From an uncultured Eggerthellaceae bacterium (GTDB taxonomy: Bacteria > Actinomycetota > Coriobacteriia > Coriobacteriales > Eggerthellaceae): a stretch of DNA of 22,702 bases. A program made the translations under genes and the position numbers. The first letter of the stretch is position 1. Each line of letters opens with the position of its first letter. The stretch spans positions 12,719 through 35,420 of the forward strand of contig CAJUSL010000001.1 in assembly GCA_910589135.1 (NCBI GenBank). Reading direction: 5' to 3'. Below, in pieces: positions 1 through 7,433 of the stretch. The notes below the pieces were generated by a model, which worked only from the letters and a program-made list of their open reading frames with translations, was not told where the DNA came from and did not search any database.

Positions 1-294
1 GAACGCCTTCACGATGAAGAACACGCAAAGCGCAATGATCAGGAAGTTGATGATGGCGCCAAGGAAGGCCCCGAAGTCGAGGTACTGGCCGCCTCCGACG
101 GGAATCTGCAACCCGCTGATCTCGGTGCCGTTTCCGCCGGTGACCAGCATGATGAGCGGCGTGATGATGTTGTCGACCAACGACGTGACAATCGCCGTGA
201 ACGCCGCACCGATGATGATGCCGACGGCCATGTCCATCACGTTGCCCTGGTTGATGAAGTCCTTGAATTCGGTGACGAGTCCCTTGCCCTTCAT
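1..294 (-). CDS. mscL: Large-conductance mechanosensitive channel MscL (3' end outside window)
   Basis: The product is an inner-membrane pore that opens under membrane tension and releases solutes on osmotic downshock. The visible 98 residues start MKGKGLVTEFKDFINQGNV, followed by the first transmembrane helix (MAVGIIIGAAFTAIVTSLVD) with the glycine/alanine packing face typical of MscL TM1. A periplasmic loop and a second helix (GAIINFLIIALCVFFIVKAF) follow. Start and order match the family, which is usually 120-150 residues, so only the cytoplasmic C-terminal helix lies beyond base 1. A GGAGG lies 5 nt upstream of the ATG. The gene stands 51 bp downstream of the amidohydrolase on the same strand; nothing ties the two functionally. 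Confidence 0.95.
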   Translation of the reverse strand, partial: MKGKGLVTEFKDFINQGNVMDMAVGIIIGAAFTAIVTSLVDNIITPLIMLVTGGNGTEISGLQIPVGGGQYLDFGAFLGAIINFLIIALCVFFIVKAF

Positions 295-345
295 GACGCC
301 TCCATGCCTGCTCGATTTTGGCCATGAAGGCATTCTAGGGAGAAT

Positions 346-1143
346 CTACGCCTCCCCGAGGAAGCGCAGCGCGTTGTTACGAAGAAGATTCTCAAGCTCG
401 GCGTCGCTGAAGCCCGCGGCCACGAATTCGTCCAGCTCGGCGGTGGGGCTCCACATGGGGAAGTCGCTGCCGAACATGATGCGGTCGGTGCCGTGCAGCC
501 GGGTGAGCTCGCGCGTGCGGCGGCGCCCGATGAGCGCCATTGAGCTCGACATATCCATGAAGCAGTTCTCGTCTTCCAGGTACTCGACGGCCAGGTCGAA
601 GATGGACCAGCCGCCGAAATGCGCGGCGTTCACCACCAGGTCGGGGAAGTCGCGCAGGATGCGTTTCATGCGGCGCGGGTGCGAATAGTCGTAGCGGTAG
701 TCGCCGGTATGGATGATCATGGGAAGCTTGCGAGCCTGCGCGATTTCATACACGCGCATCAGCCGCGGGTCGTCCATGTCGACCTGTTGCGTGTCGGGGT
801 GCAGCTTGATGCCGCGCAGCCCCCGTTCGCAAGCGTGGTCGATTTCGGTTTGCAGCTCGTTGTCGGTCAGGTCTTGGTGCAGCGTCATGAATCCGGTGAA
901 CTCGGGATGCGCCGCACATTCGTCGGCGACGAAATCGTTGATGGAGCGCACCTGGTCGGCGCGGGTCGCCACGGAATGGATCACGAAGCGCTTGATGGGC
1001 GATCCTTCGCAGGCGGTCAGCAGCCCTACGGTCGTGCCGTTTTCCACATCCATGTGTATGTCGTAGAAGGCCCCCACGGCGGCGGTCGCTCTTTCGGCTA
1101 TTCGCTCCGGATAGACGTGACAGTGGCAATCGATGACATCCAT
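346..1143 (-). CDS. Amidohydrolase-family (amidohydrolase_2) TIM-barrel metal-dependent hydrolase
   Basis: This is a predicted cytosolic hydrolase or decarboxylase of the amidohydrolase_2 type, 265 residues. The metal-binding HxH is at H7/H9 in the N-terminal strand (DCHCHVYPE). It is followed by GIKLHPDTQ, a strand with IIHTGD, a histidine in VNAAHFGG, and the C-terminal aspartate motif MFGSDFPMWSP, in the order expected for the barrel. The start at 1143 is preferred over one 11 codons upstream because the upstream residues are basic and non-homologous and the HxH should sit within about 10 residues of the start. It is divergent from the uspA-like gene across 132 bp holding an inverted repeat. 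The substrate is not identifiable; relatives act on hydroxylated aromatic acids, lactones and phosphotriesters. Confidence 0.82.
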   Translation of the reverse strand: MDVIDCHCHVYPERIAERATAAVGAFYDIHMDVENGTTVGLLTACEGSPIKRFVIHSVATRADQVRSINDFVADECAAHPEFTGFMTLHQDLTDNELQTEIDHACERGLRGIKLHPDTQQVDMDDPRLMRVYEIAQARKLPMIIHTGDYRYDYSHPRRMKRILRDFPDLVVNAAHFGGWSIFDLAVEYLEDENCFMDMSSSMALIGRRRTRELTRLHGTDRIMFGSDFPMWSPTAELDEFVAAGFSDAELENLLRNNALRFLGEA

Positions 1144-1183
1144 GCGTTCTCGCTTTCCCTTTCGGACTCGACCCATTCTAGCG

Positions 1184-1211
1184 GCAATGCGACTGTATGG
1201 TTACGCATTGC
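1184..1211. promoter_or_regulatory. Inverted repeat in the divergent amidohydrolase/uspA promoter region
   Basis: GCAATGCG at 1184-1191 and its exact reverse complement CGCATTGC at 1204-1211 are separated by 12 nt. The repeat lies in the 132-bp gap between two divergent genes. A -10-like TATGAT is at 1243-1248, ahead of the uspA-like start. It could be an operator for one or both genes, or a leader hairpin. GCAATGCG occurs again at 1789-1796. Confidence 0.4.
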
Positions 1212-1275
1212 GCCGGAGGGCGGCTGCGCGAGAAGGTGAATGTATGATGAGAGTACGGACGAAAGGGGATTCATC

Positions 1276-1755
1276 ATGCTTTACAGGAACATCATGGTGG
1301 CATTCGACGGGTCGGAGCCCGCGAAGGAAGCGCTGGTCGTGGCGAAGAACATGATCGGCGATGACGGCCAGGCGACTATGCACGTCGTGTCGGTGGTGTC
1401 CATCGGATCGCTGGGGCTCGGCGGCGATTTGGCGAACTCGCCCACGCCGGGCATGCAGCAGATATTCCCCGACATGCGTACCTACGACGAGGCTATCGAC
1501 AATGCCAAGAAGGCGGCGTGCGGCCAGATGCGCGACGCGGCGGAGAACCTGCTGGACGGTGTCGAGTGCAACGTGACCTTCGATGCCGTCGTTGCCGTGA
1601 AGCCGGCGGCTGGCATCTGCGACTACGCGGAGGACCATAAGGTCGACATGATCGTGATGGGTCGCCGCGGACTGGGTGCGCTGCGGGCCATGCTGGGCAG
1701 CGTCAGCTATGCGGTGCTGCATGAGACCAGCATCCCGGTGGTGACGGTGAAATAG
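1276..1755 (+). CDS. Universal stress protein, UspA family
   Basis: This is a single-domain Usp of 159 residues, a cytosolic ATP-binding stress protein. It opens with MLYRNIMVAFDGSEPAKEAL, carrying the conserved aspartate of the first strand (D11). It ends with the nucleotide-binding signature G-x2-G-x9-G-S (GRRGLGALRAMLGSVS) followed by the typical last strand IPVVTVK. The start at 1276 is chosen over a GTG/ATG 12 codons upstream because GAAAGGGGA lies 6-14 nt before it and homology begins there. An insertion of glycine- and proline-containing residues (about 45-70) sits between strand 2 and helix 2, as in many Usps. No partner gene is evident. Confidence 0.92.
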   Translation: MLYRNIMVAFDGSEPAKEALVVAKNMIGDDGQATMHVVSVVSIGSLGLGGDLANSPTPGMQQIFPDMRTYDEAIDNAKKAACGQMRDAAENLLDGVECNVTFDAVVAVKPAAGICDYAEDHKVDMIVMGRRGLGALRAMLGSVSYAVLHETSIPVVTVK

Positions 1756-1776
1756 CTTGCTGCATGACAGGGCGCT

Positions 1777-1807
1777 TGCATTTCGTGGGCAATGCGAGTA
1801 ATATAAC
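1777..1807 (+). promoter_or_regulatory. Possible promoter of the initiator tRNA gene
   Basis: TTGCAT at 1777-1782 and TATAAC at 1802-1807 are a weak -35 and a fair -10 with 19-nt spacing. TAATAT at 1799-1804 gives 16-nt spacing instead. Either predicts a transcript starting about 20 nt before the tRNA. The same stretch can form an 8-bp hairpin (1775-1782 with 1791-1798), so it may also contribute to termination after the uspA-like gene. Confidence 0.3.
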
Positions 1808-1833
1808 TCTTTGCTGTTTTTAACAGCTTGAAT

Positions 1834-1910
1834 TGCGGGGTGGAGCAGTCTGGTAGCTCGCCGGGCTCATAACCCGGAGGTCGTAGGTTCAAATCCTGCC
1901 CCCGCGACCA
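1834..1910 (+). tRNA. Initiator tRNA-Met (anticodon CAT)
   Basis: The gene is a 77-nt cloverleaf with the 3' CCA encoded at 1908-1910. The anticodon loop CTCATAA is closed by CCGGG/CCCGG, giving the three consecutive G-C pairs characteristic of initiator tRNAs. The D stem GAGC/GCTC has A11-U24, another initiator mark. The T arm contains GGTTCAAATCC. The first base (T1834) faces G72, so the end of the acceptor stem is a weak wobble pair, consistent with the unpaired 1-72 position of initiators. Its 3' half is the likely integration site of the neighbouring integrase. Confidence 0.95.
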
Positions 1911-2290
1911 AGAATACGCAGGCCAGATGGATAATCCCTCTGGCCTGCTTGCTTTGTAACAGGTGGGTTTTGAGGGATCGGTGCAGATGCGGTGCAGATG
2001 AGCTCTTCCGCTTGCGCGTCTTGATCGACACCTGCATTCGTCTGCGAATTCGATGAGAACAGACCTCCGATAAGCTGAGCAGCCTTTCGATCGTTCTCGG
2101 GAACTGCGTGGGCATACCAATTCAACGTGATGGAAGCATTCGTGTGACCCAAGCAAGTTTGTGCGGTCTTGACGTCGACCCCGTTTGCTAGAAGCTGCGT
2201 TGCCTGCGTATGGCGCAACTCATGAAACCTTAACGTAGGGAATCCTGCTTGCCTTTTGAAGGTGTTCGTTCGTCGGATCGCGAAGTAAGT
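1889..2290 (-). pseudogene. Tyrosine integrase remnant (C-terminal catalytic part)
   Basis: The frame carries the C-terminal end of a phage-type tyrosine recombinase. It shows TLRFHELRHTQATQLLANGV with the H-x-x-R box, then KTAQTCLGHTNASITLNWYAH with the LGH motif and the catalytic tyrosine in NWYAHAVPEND. The first conserved arginine region, the core-binding domain and the arm-binding domain are missing. The frame is closed by a TGA at 2291-2293, just upstream of residues that still look integrase-like, and no start codon fits. The 3' end runs through the tRNA terminator and stops inside the tRNA 3' end. It is a broken integrase of an element once inserted at tRNA-Met. Confidence 0.85.
1918..1948 (+). 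terminator. Likely intrinsic terminator of the tRNA-Met transcript
   Basis: A perfect 10-bp stem (GCAGGCCAGA at 1918-1927, TCTGGCCTGC at 1939-1948) with an 11-nt loop begins 8 nt after the tRNA CCA. It is followed by TTGCTTTG, a short T-rich tract. It lies inside the 3' end of the antisense integrase reading frame. Confidence 0.6.
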
Positions 2291-3912
2291 TCAAAGTCGA
2301 TGTAGCCGATCTAAAAGAATATAAGGAAGTCTATAAGGGCATAACTTATTTTGTTGTTCATGTCGGTTTTAATAATCAGCCGAAAATATTTTACAAGGTA
2401 TACCTACCTTATGAACTTGACGAGGCTTTAGGGAGGCTGAAACGAGATAATCAGCAAACATTGCTTGAGCAGTTTAAGCCTCTGTCAACAAATCCAAATG
2501 TCCTGCGCCGGCTCTGTGATGAGTTTTTGGCGGATCGCAACAAACAACTTACTGACAGCCTAATTGGTTTCAAAAGCCTAGAAGAATGGCAAGGGCAGGA
2601 TGTCTTTTTTGAAAAATACGTGCTCTCTAAAAGACTGCTTTCTCCTGACGAACTTATACAGTTAGACACATGGAGCAATGGAGGCTATTGGTACGGTGTA
2701 ACCAAGGATGGCATTTACCATCTGATTGACAAAGTCGAGGAAATTGAAAGTATCGAAATGGGGGTGACTCATACACTTCGCGCAGGCGAATACTCTGATG
2801 AGTATCTGCTCATGTCGGGTCAAGATTCTGAGGGCGATTTCATGTATTTCGGTGGGTTTACGGCCAGGCTTAACGACAACCCACATTTCGATTTTAAGTT
2901 TAAAGGCGATTTTAAATCTCAGCTCAAAGATGCTCGCTTGGCACGCGAAATGGCGATTAATGGGACGCTTTGGGTGGAAGGCATTCCTTTATTCCAGGGA
3001 ATCAAATTCAATGAAGCAACTTTAGATGACATGAATGAGCGCATAGAGAATCTAGAGAAGGTCGTTAATCTTTTAGACTTGCTCTCTGTCAAAGTGCCAC
3101 TTATTCCGAATGAAATGACGGATTTTGAGTTTGATCAACTAGGAAGGCTTGGTGCATCGCTCATAGATGGCAAGGAGGTACCACTAGGTGTACCAGATGA
3201 TGACTTGGTTAATCTAAATATGGAGTTTACAAAGGGGAGGATAAAGGCAATTGCAATGCGCGGGGAGAACAATGCATATAGATTATGCGATCCTTTAGAA
3301 AAGGGTTATGTTTGTGCCTTGTCGAATCATCCAGACGATGCTTTAGCAAATATCGCTCCGCTGCCTACTTTCTTCTTGCTTAATAGAGAAGATTACTGCC
3401 GTGCTATGAATCTGGACACCCAGAAGCTCAAGGAAGCGCTCGAAGAGGTTTCTATCGTTGAGGCTAACGCGGAGGCTGCATGCTATAAGCTTCTGGATAT
3501 GATTTTGGCATATGACGACGGAGCTGTTTGTAGTAGCGAACTATTGCAATGCTGTCTCCTGATTGCAGAAAAACTATGCGGGCTTGAAGGCTCATCCGAG
3601 GCTTATCGCGTCAATCGTGCGCAGATACTTAAACGCATGGATAAAATGACAGCAGAAATCGAAGACGATCTACGAGAGATTGCTTTATCTTCTCAAAGCG
3701 ACCAAGCAAAAGCATCAGCTTATATTCTCCTTAATGATCATGCCATGGCAGAGAAGTGTATTAAAAACATTCCGGAGCAAGCCAGAGCTGAGTTTGAGAA
3801 ATGGCCTATAGTTAATCTTTTGAACGGAGAACTATCTGCGAAGCAAGCCTTTGAAACTAAAGGGACGAGGGCAATAAAGATAATGCAACGGAAGAAGAAC
3901 TCTTCAATCTGA
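2281..3912 (+). pseudogene. AT-rich gene of unknown function, 5'-truncated
   Basis: The frame is open from 2260 to the stop at 3912 and reads as protein well before the TTG at 2461: KFKVDVADLKEYKEVYKGIT, then YFVVHVGFNNQPKIFYKVYL. No ATG, GTG or good ribosome site precedes these residues, and the 5' edge coincides with the integrase break near 2280, so the N-terminus has been lost. About 540 residues remain, mixed alpha/beta with an acidic, helical C-terminal third (about 2.9 kb onward) that could form repeats. I do not recognise the family. The N-terminal strand-loop pattern (interaction or nuclease-fold style, DUF4365-like) is only an impression. Base composition is clearly more AT-rich than the flanks, which suggests transfer. 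It may be inactive. Confidence 0.6.
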
Positions 3913-3941
3913 TTATAAGCATTAGTAAAGTGGCTTAATGG

Positions 3942-3958
3942 TTTGCTCATTGAGCAAA
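3942..3958. promoter_or_regulatory. Perfect 17-bp palindrome, operator-like
   Basis: TTTGCTCA at 3942-3949 and TGAGCAAA at 3951-3958 flank a single central T at 3950. A one-base centre is too tight for a hairpin loop, so a dimeric protein-binding site is more likely than a terminator. It lies 30 bp after the AT-rich gene and about 130 bp before the VbhA-like/RhuM-Fic pair, which it could regulate. A smaller hairpin (GCCCT 4048-4052, AGGGC 4060-4064) follows. Confidence 0.4.
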
Positions 3959-4084
3959 ACGTGTTGATTGAATAACCTAGCGCAGCGTGATTCTGTACCA
4001 GCATCTATCTTAATGAAGCGATATAGGAGAATTAGGCTGATGCCATAGCCCTGCTTATTAGGGCGAGTTTATGTGGATGATAAG

Positions 4085-4243
4085 ATGAAGCCATGGGGCT
4101 TTGAACTTGAAGAATATATCCGCGAGGGTGAGCCAGACAAGGCTGCACGTGCCGATGCTTGGCAAATTGCCATTGGGCTTCAGGCAGTCGACGGCCTCAA
4201 ACCGAATAGTCGCTTGCAGAAGTACCGAAAGGCCTCGCGATGA
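4085..4243 (+). CDS. Small VbhA-like antitoxin-type protein (shortened)
   Basis: This is a 52-residue ORF starting MKPWGFELEEYIREGEPDKA and continuing ARADAWQIAIGLQAVDGLKP. That pattern (acidic start, A-W-x-x-A-I-G-L-Q-x-V-D-G-L-x-x-S) is what I know from VbhA-family proteins encoded beside Fic toxins, which block the Fic ATP site. Usual relatives continue with a helix carrying an (S/T)xxxE(G/N) inhibitory motif. Here the tail is instead NSRLQKYRKASR and stops, so that part is missing or replaced. The TGA overlaps the ATG of the next gene by 4 nt (ATGA), implying translational coupling. A GTG at 4073 is an alternative start; the ribosome site is weak. Confidence 0.6.
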   Translation: MKPWGFELEEYIREGEPDKAARADAWQIAIGLQAVDGLKPNSRLQKYRKASR

Positions 4244-5187
4244 ACGAAAACAACTTATCCGAAATCGTCCTTTTCGAGTCGTCTGACGGGGCGGTATCGC
4301 TTGACGTCCAAACTGATCGCGAGACCGTATGGTTGTCCTTGAATCAAATTTCGTCACTTTTCGATAGGGACAAGTCGACGATCTCCAGGCATATCAAAAA
4401 CGTCTATGAGGATAGAGAGCTTGATGAAAGCTCAACAGTTGCATTATTTGCAACAGTTCAAAACGAGGGAGACAGGACGGTCGAGCGCGAGGTTCAATAC
4501 TATAACCTCGATGTCATCATCTCTGTTGGCTACCGGGTGAAGTCTCAGCGCGGCGTGGAGTTCAGGCGCTGGGCAACCGACGCACTGCGCCGCTACATTA
4601 TTGACGGGCGTGCTGAGAACGAGCTTCGGCTTCAACAGCTGTCGCAAGCCGTTTCGCTGTTGGAGCGCATTTCGGACAGCCTTGATACCAGTCAAGTGCT
4701 GGAGATAGTGAAAAGCTATGCCCCCGCCCTAGATTTGCTTGATGACTACGACCATCAGCGCGTGCAGAAGCCTGGCGGAAACGTAGCCACCTACGTCTTG
4801 GATTATGACGAGTGCAAGAAGCTCATCAGCACGCTTCGATTCAATGACGAGAGCGATCTGTTCGGCGTGGAGAAGGACGATTCCTTCAAGAGCAGCATTG
4901 CGACGATATACCAGTCGTTCGGCGGCCAGGATCTCTATCCCTCTGTTCAAGAGAAGGCAGCCAACCTTCTGTACTTCATCGTGAAGAACCATTCCTTCCA
5001 CGATGGGAACAAGCGCATCGCCGCTACCGTATTCCTCTATTTCTTGGAGAAGAACGACCTCCTCTATAAAGATGGTCAGAAGGTCGTAAGCGATAGCGCC
5101 CTTGTAGCTACAACCATCATGATTGCTGAATCGAAACCAGAGGAAAAGGAAATCATGGTTTCGCTCGTCATGAACTTTCTCGTATAG
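4240..5187 (+). CDS. RhuM-Fic/Doc fusion protein
   Basis: The 315-residue protein has two parts. Residues 1-125 are a virulence-RhuM domain: ETVWLSLNQISSLFDRDKST, SRHIKNVY, YYNLDVIISVGYRVKS and EFRRWATDALRRYI. After a helical linker (about 126-165), residues 185-310 form a Fido domain with the active-site loop H251-S-F-H-D-G-N-K-R259, i.e. HxFxDGNKR. Fido enzymes transfer AMP or phosphate to a protein target using the loop histidine. The lysine after GN and the lack of a second arginine (IAA follows) resemble Doc more than classical AMPylating Fic. GAAAGG lies about 9 nt before the ATG, within the preceding small ORF. It is probably the toxin-like half of a two-gene module. Confidence 0.88.
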   Translation: MNENNLSEIVLFESSDGAVSLDVQTDRETVWLSLNQISSLFDRDKSTISRHIKNVYEDRELDESSTVALFATVQNEGDRTVEREVQYYNLDVIISVGYRVKSQRGVEFRRWATDALRRYIIDGRAENELRLQQLSQAVSLLERISDSLDTSQVLEIVKSYAPALDLLDDYDHQRVQKPGGNVATYVLDYDECKKLISTLRFNDESDLFGVEKDDSFKSSIATIYQSFGGQDLYPSVQEKAANLLYFIVKNHSFHDGNKRIAATVFLYFLEKNDLLYKDGQKVVSDSALVATTIMIAESKPEEKEIMVSLVMNFLV

Positions 5188-5385
5188 CTGAATTGATGTT
5201 ACGTGTGTCAGATGCTATGAGAGCTGCAGCGAGTGAAAGGCCGCAATGATTACTTGTTCGAATCGGCTGAAAATGCCACGAAATTCAGTCGAAACGGACA
5301 TCCAAAGTCGGGAATCTTGACCACGCCTGCCCTTTGTCTGCACGAGGCGCAGCACGGGGGCGCGTCGAACGGGCCAGCACCTCCC

Positions 5386-6426
5386 CTATGCTTGCGCTTT
5401 GTCGATGGTCAGCTCTCGCAGCACGGTGATGCGGACCTTCTTGCCTCCCAGCTCATCGTCCCCCAAGGCGCTTTGCAGCTCTTCGGCGGAAGGGACCTCC
5501 CCGTCGCCAGCGATCGTGATGGAGACCTCTCCGTTGGCGACATCGATCGCCTTCAACCTGAACCCGCTTTCCGCGAGCCAATCGTCGGCTGCTTTGCTAG
5601 CTGACTGGCGCAGCTCGTCATTGCGTACGATCTCTGCACTCGCATGCACGAGGGGAATGCACACCAGGCCGAGCGCAACGAGGATGCAGGCCGTCATCAC
5701 GACCTTCGTCCGCCGGGTGATGGCCTCTCGGGAAGCCCGCGCCTTCTTTCTCAGGTCCGACTCGAAGAACACGACAAGCCCCATGACCTGGATGGCGAAG
5801 TAGTTGGCCAGGAAGAGGGTCAGGGCGCCGAGCGACGACGAAAGGTCCTGGTAGTAAAGGCACACGCCAACGACGCAGAGCGGCGGCACGAGGGCTGCGG
5901 CTATGGCAACGCCAGCAAGCGCGTCAGGGATGTCATCGCGCACGAGCGCGATCGCCGCCATCAAGCCCGAGGCAAGCGCGACGATGAGGTCTGCTATGCG
6001 CGGCGTTATGCGCGAGAGGACTTCGGAGTTCGTCTCGACGTCTATGCTCACGGGCATTATGGCGGTCACCAGCATGGCCACGATGATGCAGGCGAGGGAG
6101 CCCAGAAGGGTGACGAGGAGCGTGCGCACGATGCCCCGCCAGTTCGAAGACGCCAAGGCAAACGTGGTTCCGAGCATGGGCGACATTAGCGGGGCGACCA
6201 ACATGGCACCGATGATGACCGCAGGCGAGCTCACCGCAATGCCCCCTGTTGCTATAACAGCCGAAAGGACGATCCGCCATGCGTAAGATGTGTATTGCCG
6301 CAGAGGGCTCTTGACCGTGACGAACGTGGATTCTTCTACCTCGGCGACGGATCGCGAGGATACGGTCCCGCCAAAAAGGGCTGCTGCCAAGATTTTCAAG
6401 AAAGACCCCGCTTCGAAGATGGACAT
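5386..6426 (-). CDS. DUF389 family multi-pass membrane protein
   Basis: The 346-residue protein is convergent with the RhuM-Fic gene. The N-terminal half has several hydrophobic helices with the DUF389 signature region SSPAVIIGAMLVAPLMSPML, followed by GTTFALASSNW, further helices, and VRDDIPDALAGVAIAAALVP. A hydrophilic C-terminal domain of about 100 residues ends in an alpha/beta segment (GDGEVPSAEELQSALGDDEL, then KVRITVLREL). The biochemical role of the family is not established. The start at 6426 (MSIFEAGSF) is chosen because the 63 residues upstream are translated from a G-rich tandem repeat and are Cys/Pro-rich and unlike the family. The ribosome site is weak (GGGAACC). Confidence 0.85.
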   Translation of the reverse strand: MSIFEAGSFLKILAAALFGGTVSSRSVAEVEESTFVTVKSPLRQYTSYAWRIVLSAVIATGGIAVSSPAVIIGAMLVAPLMSPMLGTTFALASSNWRGIVRTLLVTLLGSLACIIVAMLVTAIMPVSIDVETNSEVLSRITPRIADLIVALASGLMAAIALVRDDIPDALAGVAIAAALVPPLCVVGVCLYYQDLSSSLGALTLFLANYFAIQVMGLVVFFESDLRKKARASREAITRRTKVVMTACILVALGLVCIPLVHASAEIVRNDELRQSASKAADDWLAESGFRLKAIDVANGEVSITIAGDGEVPSAEELQSALGDDELGGKKVRITVLRELTIDKAQA

Positions 6427-6474
6427 ACTTAACGGTTCCCAGTATAGACGATGGCTTTCGACGAAGGCGGCAAC

Positions 6475-6544
6475 AGGCAGTACAGGGCAGGCAGCGCAGG
6501 GCGGGTAGCGCAGGGCAGGCAGTACGGGGCAGGCAGTGCAGGGA
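6475..6544. repeat. Five tandem 14-bp repeats
   Basis: Five consecutive units follow the pattern AGGCAGYRCAGGGC: AGGCAGTACAGGGC, AGGCAGCGCAGGGC, GGGTAGCGCAGGGC, AGGCAGTACGGGGC, AGGCAGTGCAGGGA. They begin 48 bp upstream of the DUF389 start and end before the broken molybdoenzyme gene. The unit length is not a multiple of three. It could be a variable-number repeat or a set of binding sites. Confidence 0.85.
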
Positions 6545-6674
6545 ACAGCCCCCTGTGTTGCCTGCGTCAGAAGGCTTTCGGCTTGCCGGACGCTTTTTTC
6601 GTGCCAGAATGCCAAAGGGCGGGATCAAATGGCATCATGTTCACAGAGCGCGGTCGCCATGGCGCCGCTCGCCA

Positions 6675-7406
6675 CCCAAAGACGAAGAGGCGTGGAAGGC
6701 CGACCCGATCGGGATGCAGGGGTTCTACTACGATCCCGAGAACAACCCGCTCGATACCCCTTCGGGCAAGATAGAGTTCTACTCCACGAGCATCCACGAG
6801 CACTGGCCGAACGACCCCGAGCGCCCCGAGGTGCCCCATTGGGTCGAGGAGTCCGACGAGCATCACGAGAGGGTGACGAGCGACCGCGCCAAGGATTACC
6901 CCTTCCTGCTGATGTCCAATCATCCTCGTTAGCGCGTGCATGCCGAAGGAGACGACATAACCTGGTTCCGCGAGATCGACACCTGCAAGGTGACCGGCCC
7001 CGACGGCTATCAGTACGAGCCGGTGTGGATCAACCCGTGCGACGCCGAGAGGCTCGGCATTGCAGACGGCGACATCGTTCGGCTGTTCAACGAGTGCGGG
7101 AGCGTGCTTGGCGGCGCCATGGTGACCGAGCGTATACGCCCGAACGTGCTCAGCCAGGACCACGGAGCGCGCGTCGATAGCATCGTCGTGGGCACGGGTG
7201 GCCTCGATCGCGGCGGCGCCAACAACCTCATCTGCCCCAGCGCCACCACGTCGAAGAACGCCCCTGGCGAGGTGACCAACGGCTTCTTGGTGGGCATAGA
7301 GAAGGTGGACGTGCTCGAGCTTGCCAAGCAGTATCCCGACCAGTTCGCCCGGCCGTTCGATCCGGAAGAGGGGGCTGTTGCAAGTTCCCGCATCGTGAAG
7401 TCCTAG
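6675..7406 (+). pseudogene. Molybdopterin oxidoreductase catalytic subunit, C-terminal remnant with internal stop
   Basis: The frame carries the last roughly 240 residues of a DMSO-reductase-family molybdenum enzyme. It includes GFYYDPENNPLDTPSGKIEF, then the start of the molybdopterin-dinucleotide-binding domain (PFLLMSNHPR, stop, RVHAEGDDITWFREID), then ADGDIVRLFNECG and a C-terminal EVTNGFLVGIEKVDV. The TAG at 6930-6932 falls where relatives have tryptophan in SNHPRWRVHA, and one base change (TGG to TAG) explains it. The frame is continuous on both sides. The first two thirds (Fe-S and main cofactor domains) are absent; the join lies between about 6600 and 6675. With the Fe-S gene downstream it was probably a pyrogallol-transhydroxylase or catechol-dehydroxylase type enzyme. 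It should be inactive. Confidence 0.85.
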
Positions 7407-7433
7407 ATGACCTCGAAGGAGAAGGTGCCGACC

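Noticed and set aside
5188..5385. A small gene between RhuM-Fic and DUF389
   Set aside because: An open frame starting at 5233 runs deep into the antisense of DUF389 and shows no domain; I see nothing else in the gap.
5188..5400. Right attachment site (copy of the tRNA-Met 3' end)
   Set aside because: No stretch matching the tRNA 3' end was found here or elsewhere to the right; a GC-rich stretch near 5356 is only a chance resemblance.
6427..6615. N-terminal extension of the DUF389 protein
   Set aside because: It is translated from the 14-bp repeats and is Cys/Pro-rich; the family starts near MSIFEAGSF.
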